Of a stretch of 6,157 bases of DNA, positions 4,682 through 6,157 are shown piece by piece (within the stretch, counting starts at the first letter, position 1; the number at the start of each line of letters is the position of its first letter). A program made the position numbers and the translations under genes. The stretch lies in assembly GCA_021785235.1 (NCBI GenBank), contig JAJYGB010000325.1, forward strand, positions 1 to 6,157. The letters run 5' to 3'. Below the pieces are notes generated by a model. It was not told where the DNA came from. It made no database searches and was given only the letters and a program-made list of their open reading frames with translations. Source of the DNA: Bacteroidota bacterium (GTDB lineage: Bacteria; Bacteroidota; Kryptoniia; Kryptoniales; JAKASW01).

Positions 4682-6157
4682 CTACTTCATCAATATCATC
4701 TTCTTCACGCTGCGGTATTGCCCCGCCTCGATGCGATAGAAGTAGACTCCGCTCGGCAGCCTGGAGCCGTCGAATTGTACCGTGTACTCGCCGGGCTGCC
4801 TGGTCCCATTCACCAGGCTTGCCACTTCCTGACCGAGTACGTTGTAGACCTTCAATGTCACATAGCTAATAGCTGATAGCTCATAGCTAATCGTTGTTGC
4901 CGGATTGAACGGGTTCGGATAGTTTTGGCTCAGCGCGTAATCGTGCGGAAGGGCTCTGTCTTTCTTCTCGACTACCGGGAGCAATCGCCCCTGGGTTGTG
5001 GGAGAGATCGTATCTCTCGCGGCGATGTATGCGCAAACGACCTGATACTCGGTGACTCCCGGATATATCTGCGGATCTGTAACTGTGATGCCGCCCACTT
5101 GAGGGCTCACAAAACTATTCAGCATGAGGAGGACAAACTCGTTAGATGCTACGGAGTATGTCTTCTGCAAATCGATCGGCACTCCGCCGATGGTCACGGA
5201 TTTCAACCTTGATCCGGCGGGCTGATCGGGTGCATAGGTGTAAGCCAGGCCTGAAGTCTGGATTTGAAACTCGTCATTAAGGTCCAGCGTCCCGACGGAG
5301 AATTCCAGGGCTCTCCATATATCGGTTCCGGTAAGCTTATAAGTTGCCATCTGGTAGCCGAGCCCGTTCGTAGTGTTGAACCCGTATCCGACCATTCTAA
5401 ACACATCCGCACCGACAATCGGGCCGTGGTAAAGAGGTTGAGCAATCGACCCGCCCGCTGTTATGGCGATGTCCGTTTTCATCGAGTCACGGAACGCATC
5501 CGTAATCAGGTTTCCGGCCGGCGTGTCGCGCATCCTGGATCCCGGGATGACCGCCGAGATTTCAGGGAAGTCTTCCGTAGCGTACCCGATTCTTTCCGTG
5601 TAGAAGTGTTGGCCTAATCCCTCTTCTACCTGAGCCACGACTGCGTCTACCGTCGCCTTGACTACTGGATCTTCCTGTATCGAATTGTCGAGGTGGATCA
5701 GCTGATAGTCCAACAGCCTCGCTTTTCCTGATGCGACTATCAGCCGGAGTTTTCCGACGTACTCGTAGAACGCGCCGGCCTGTACGATCCAGGTAGTGTC
5801 GCCGGCGGGATTAACGACGGGGACGGGCTGGTCAAGTACGTAGTGGTCGTGTCCGCCGACTATCACGTCAATGCCGGGAACATTGGCAGCGACCGCTTCG
5901 TCGTAATACTCACCGAGGTGTGACAGAAGAATCACCACGTTGCAGCCGTGATTCTTCAAAGAGTCCACCATCGCAGCCGCGGTTTCAACAAAGTTCGTGT
6001 CGACGAAGATAGGCGCCGGTTGAGAGAGGATATTCGTTTCGGGCGTCGTGAGCCCGAAAATTCCGACCTTCAATGTCCCGTATTGCTTGATTGTAAAAGG
6101 CACGACCATATTCTTCAGGGCCACCGATGTATCCGTAGGATAGATCAAGTTCGCCGA
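4682..6157 (-). CDS. T9SS-secreted 5'-nucleotidase-family metallophosphoesterase (N-terminus cut by window edge)
   Basis: Partial: 491 C-terminal residues are visible, numbered here from Ser1 at the window edge. The signal peptide and the first metal motifs (DxH, GD, GNHE/D) lie beyond 6157. The visible SANLIYP opening is typical of the 5'-nucleotidase/UshA family just after GNHE/D. SHLG (His80) and GGHDH (His103, His105) are the last metal motifs of the catalytic domain. The C-terminal nucleotidase domain starts near 190 and keeps GNLITDA at 215-221. Its substrate motifs are altered: AGGSI replaces NGGGIR, YGFNTT stands near PFGNT, and no GGDGY is found. From about 407 an NYPNPFNP-type T9SS sorting domain runs to the basic C-terminal tail (VKKMILMK). 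The product is therefore expected to cross the outer membrane and act outside the cell on nucleotides or other phosphoesters. The first codon at 6148 usable as a start (TTG) is internal Leu4, not a real start. A heptamer repeat lies in its 3' end. Confidence 0.93.
   Translation of the reverse strand, partial: SANLIYPTDTSVALKNMVVPFTIKQYGTLKVGIFGLTTPETNILSQPAPIFVDTNFVETAAAMVDSLKNHGCNVVILLSHLGEYYDEAVAANVPGIDVIVGGHDHYVLDQPVPVVNPAGDTTWIVQAGAFYEYVGKLRLIVASGKARLLDYQLIHLDNSIQEDPVVKATVDAVVAQVEEGLGQHFYTERIGYATEDFPEISAVIPGSRMRDTPAGNLITDAFRDSMKTDIAITAGGSIAQPLYHGPIVGADVFRMVGYGFNTTNGLGYQMATYKLTGTDIWRALEFSVGTLDLNDEFQIQTSGLAYTYAPDQPAGSRLKSVTIGGVPIDLQKTYSVASNEFVLLMLNSFVSPQVGGITVTDPQIYPGVTEYQVVCAYIAARDTISPTTQGRLLPVVEKKDRALPHDYALSQNYPNPFNPATTISYELSAISYVTLKVYNVLGQEVASLVNGTRQPGEYTVQFDGSRLPSGVYFYRIEAGQYRSVKKMILMK
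4863..4890. repeat. Tandem heptamer repeat, four units of TAGCTNA
   Basis: Four contiguous 7-base units read TAGCTAA, TAGCTGA, TAGCTCA and TAGCTAA on the plus strand. They vary only at position 6, and each contains the palindrome AGCT. The run lies inside the reading frame for the T9SS sorting domain, which it passes without a stop, encoding ISYELSAISY on the minus strand; three units equal seven codons, so I-S-Y recurs seven residues later. The domain length looks normal. Confidence 0.8.

Noticed and set aside
1..6157. A defence system, CRISPR array, mobile element or biosynthetic cluster
   Set aside because: No nuclease, transposase, integrase, spaced repeat array, or synthase gene can be seen. 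The genes are a mixed set of small accessory proteins and one secreted enzyme.

Overview
The window looks like chromosomal DNA from a bacterium of the Bacteroidota/Chlorobiota/Ignavibacteriota neighbourhood. The best marker is the C-terminus of the minus-strand gene at 4682-6157. It carries the NYPNPFNP-type sorting domain ending in a basic tail that cargo of the type IX secretion system (T9SS) has in those phyla. The DUF2752-TM2 gene pair and the DUF3788 gene fit the same assignment, and a TAnnTTTG-type promoter element near the left edge fits it weakly. Most genes have clear Shine-Dalgarno sequences, which suits an Ignavibacteria-like lineage better than Flavobacteria. By eye, base composition is slightly G+C-rich and even throughout. 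I see no transposase, integrase, tRNA, rRNA, CRISPR array or phage gene.

Layout: seven genes run left to right. They are a retinol-dehydrogenase-like SDR oxidoreductase (74-943), a one-domain cupin with a DHWC motif (1040-1369), a DUF2752 membrane protein (1503-1844), a TM2-domain membrane protein (1859-2212), a membrane-embedded M28 zinc peptidase (2267-3562), a DUF3788 protein (3682-4113) and a zinc-ribbon/DUF2007 protein (4182-4547). An eighth gene converges on them from the right: a secreted 5'-nucleotidase-family metallophosphoesterase with the T9SS domain, cut off at its N-terminus by the window edge. A perfect 9-bp GC-rich hairpin at 4635-4665 sits between the converging genes and probably ends transcription. 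No gene-free stretch exceeds 300 bases. The longest gaps are 1370-1502, which holds a perfect 9-bp inverted repeat, 4548-4681, which holds the terminator, and 3563-3681, which holds a stranded Shine-Dalgarno-like sequence.

How they may work together: DUF2752, TM2 and M28 are tightly spaced and likely cotranscribed, and all three products are membrane proteins. The remaining plus-strand genes look like small, loosely related accessory genes with their own ribosome binding sites. Nothing ties all seven into one pathway, and I do not see a convincing new multi-gene system. The points most worth a second look are: a tandem heptamer repeat (TAGCTNA x4) inside the coding sequence of the T9SS domain; a nucleotidase whose metal site is kept but whose nucleotide-recognition motifs are degraded; an M28 peptidase whose catalytic domain is split by two membrane helices and may face the cytoplasm; and the odd start region of that peptidase gene, where the good ribosome binding site belongs to a different frame.
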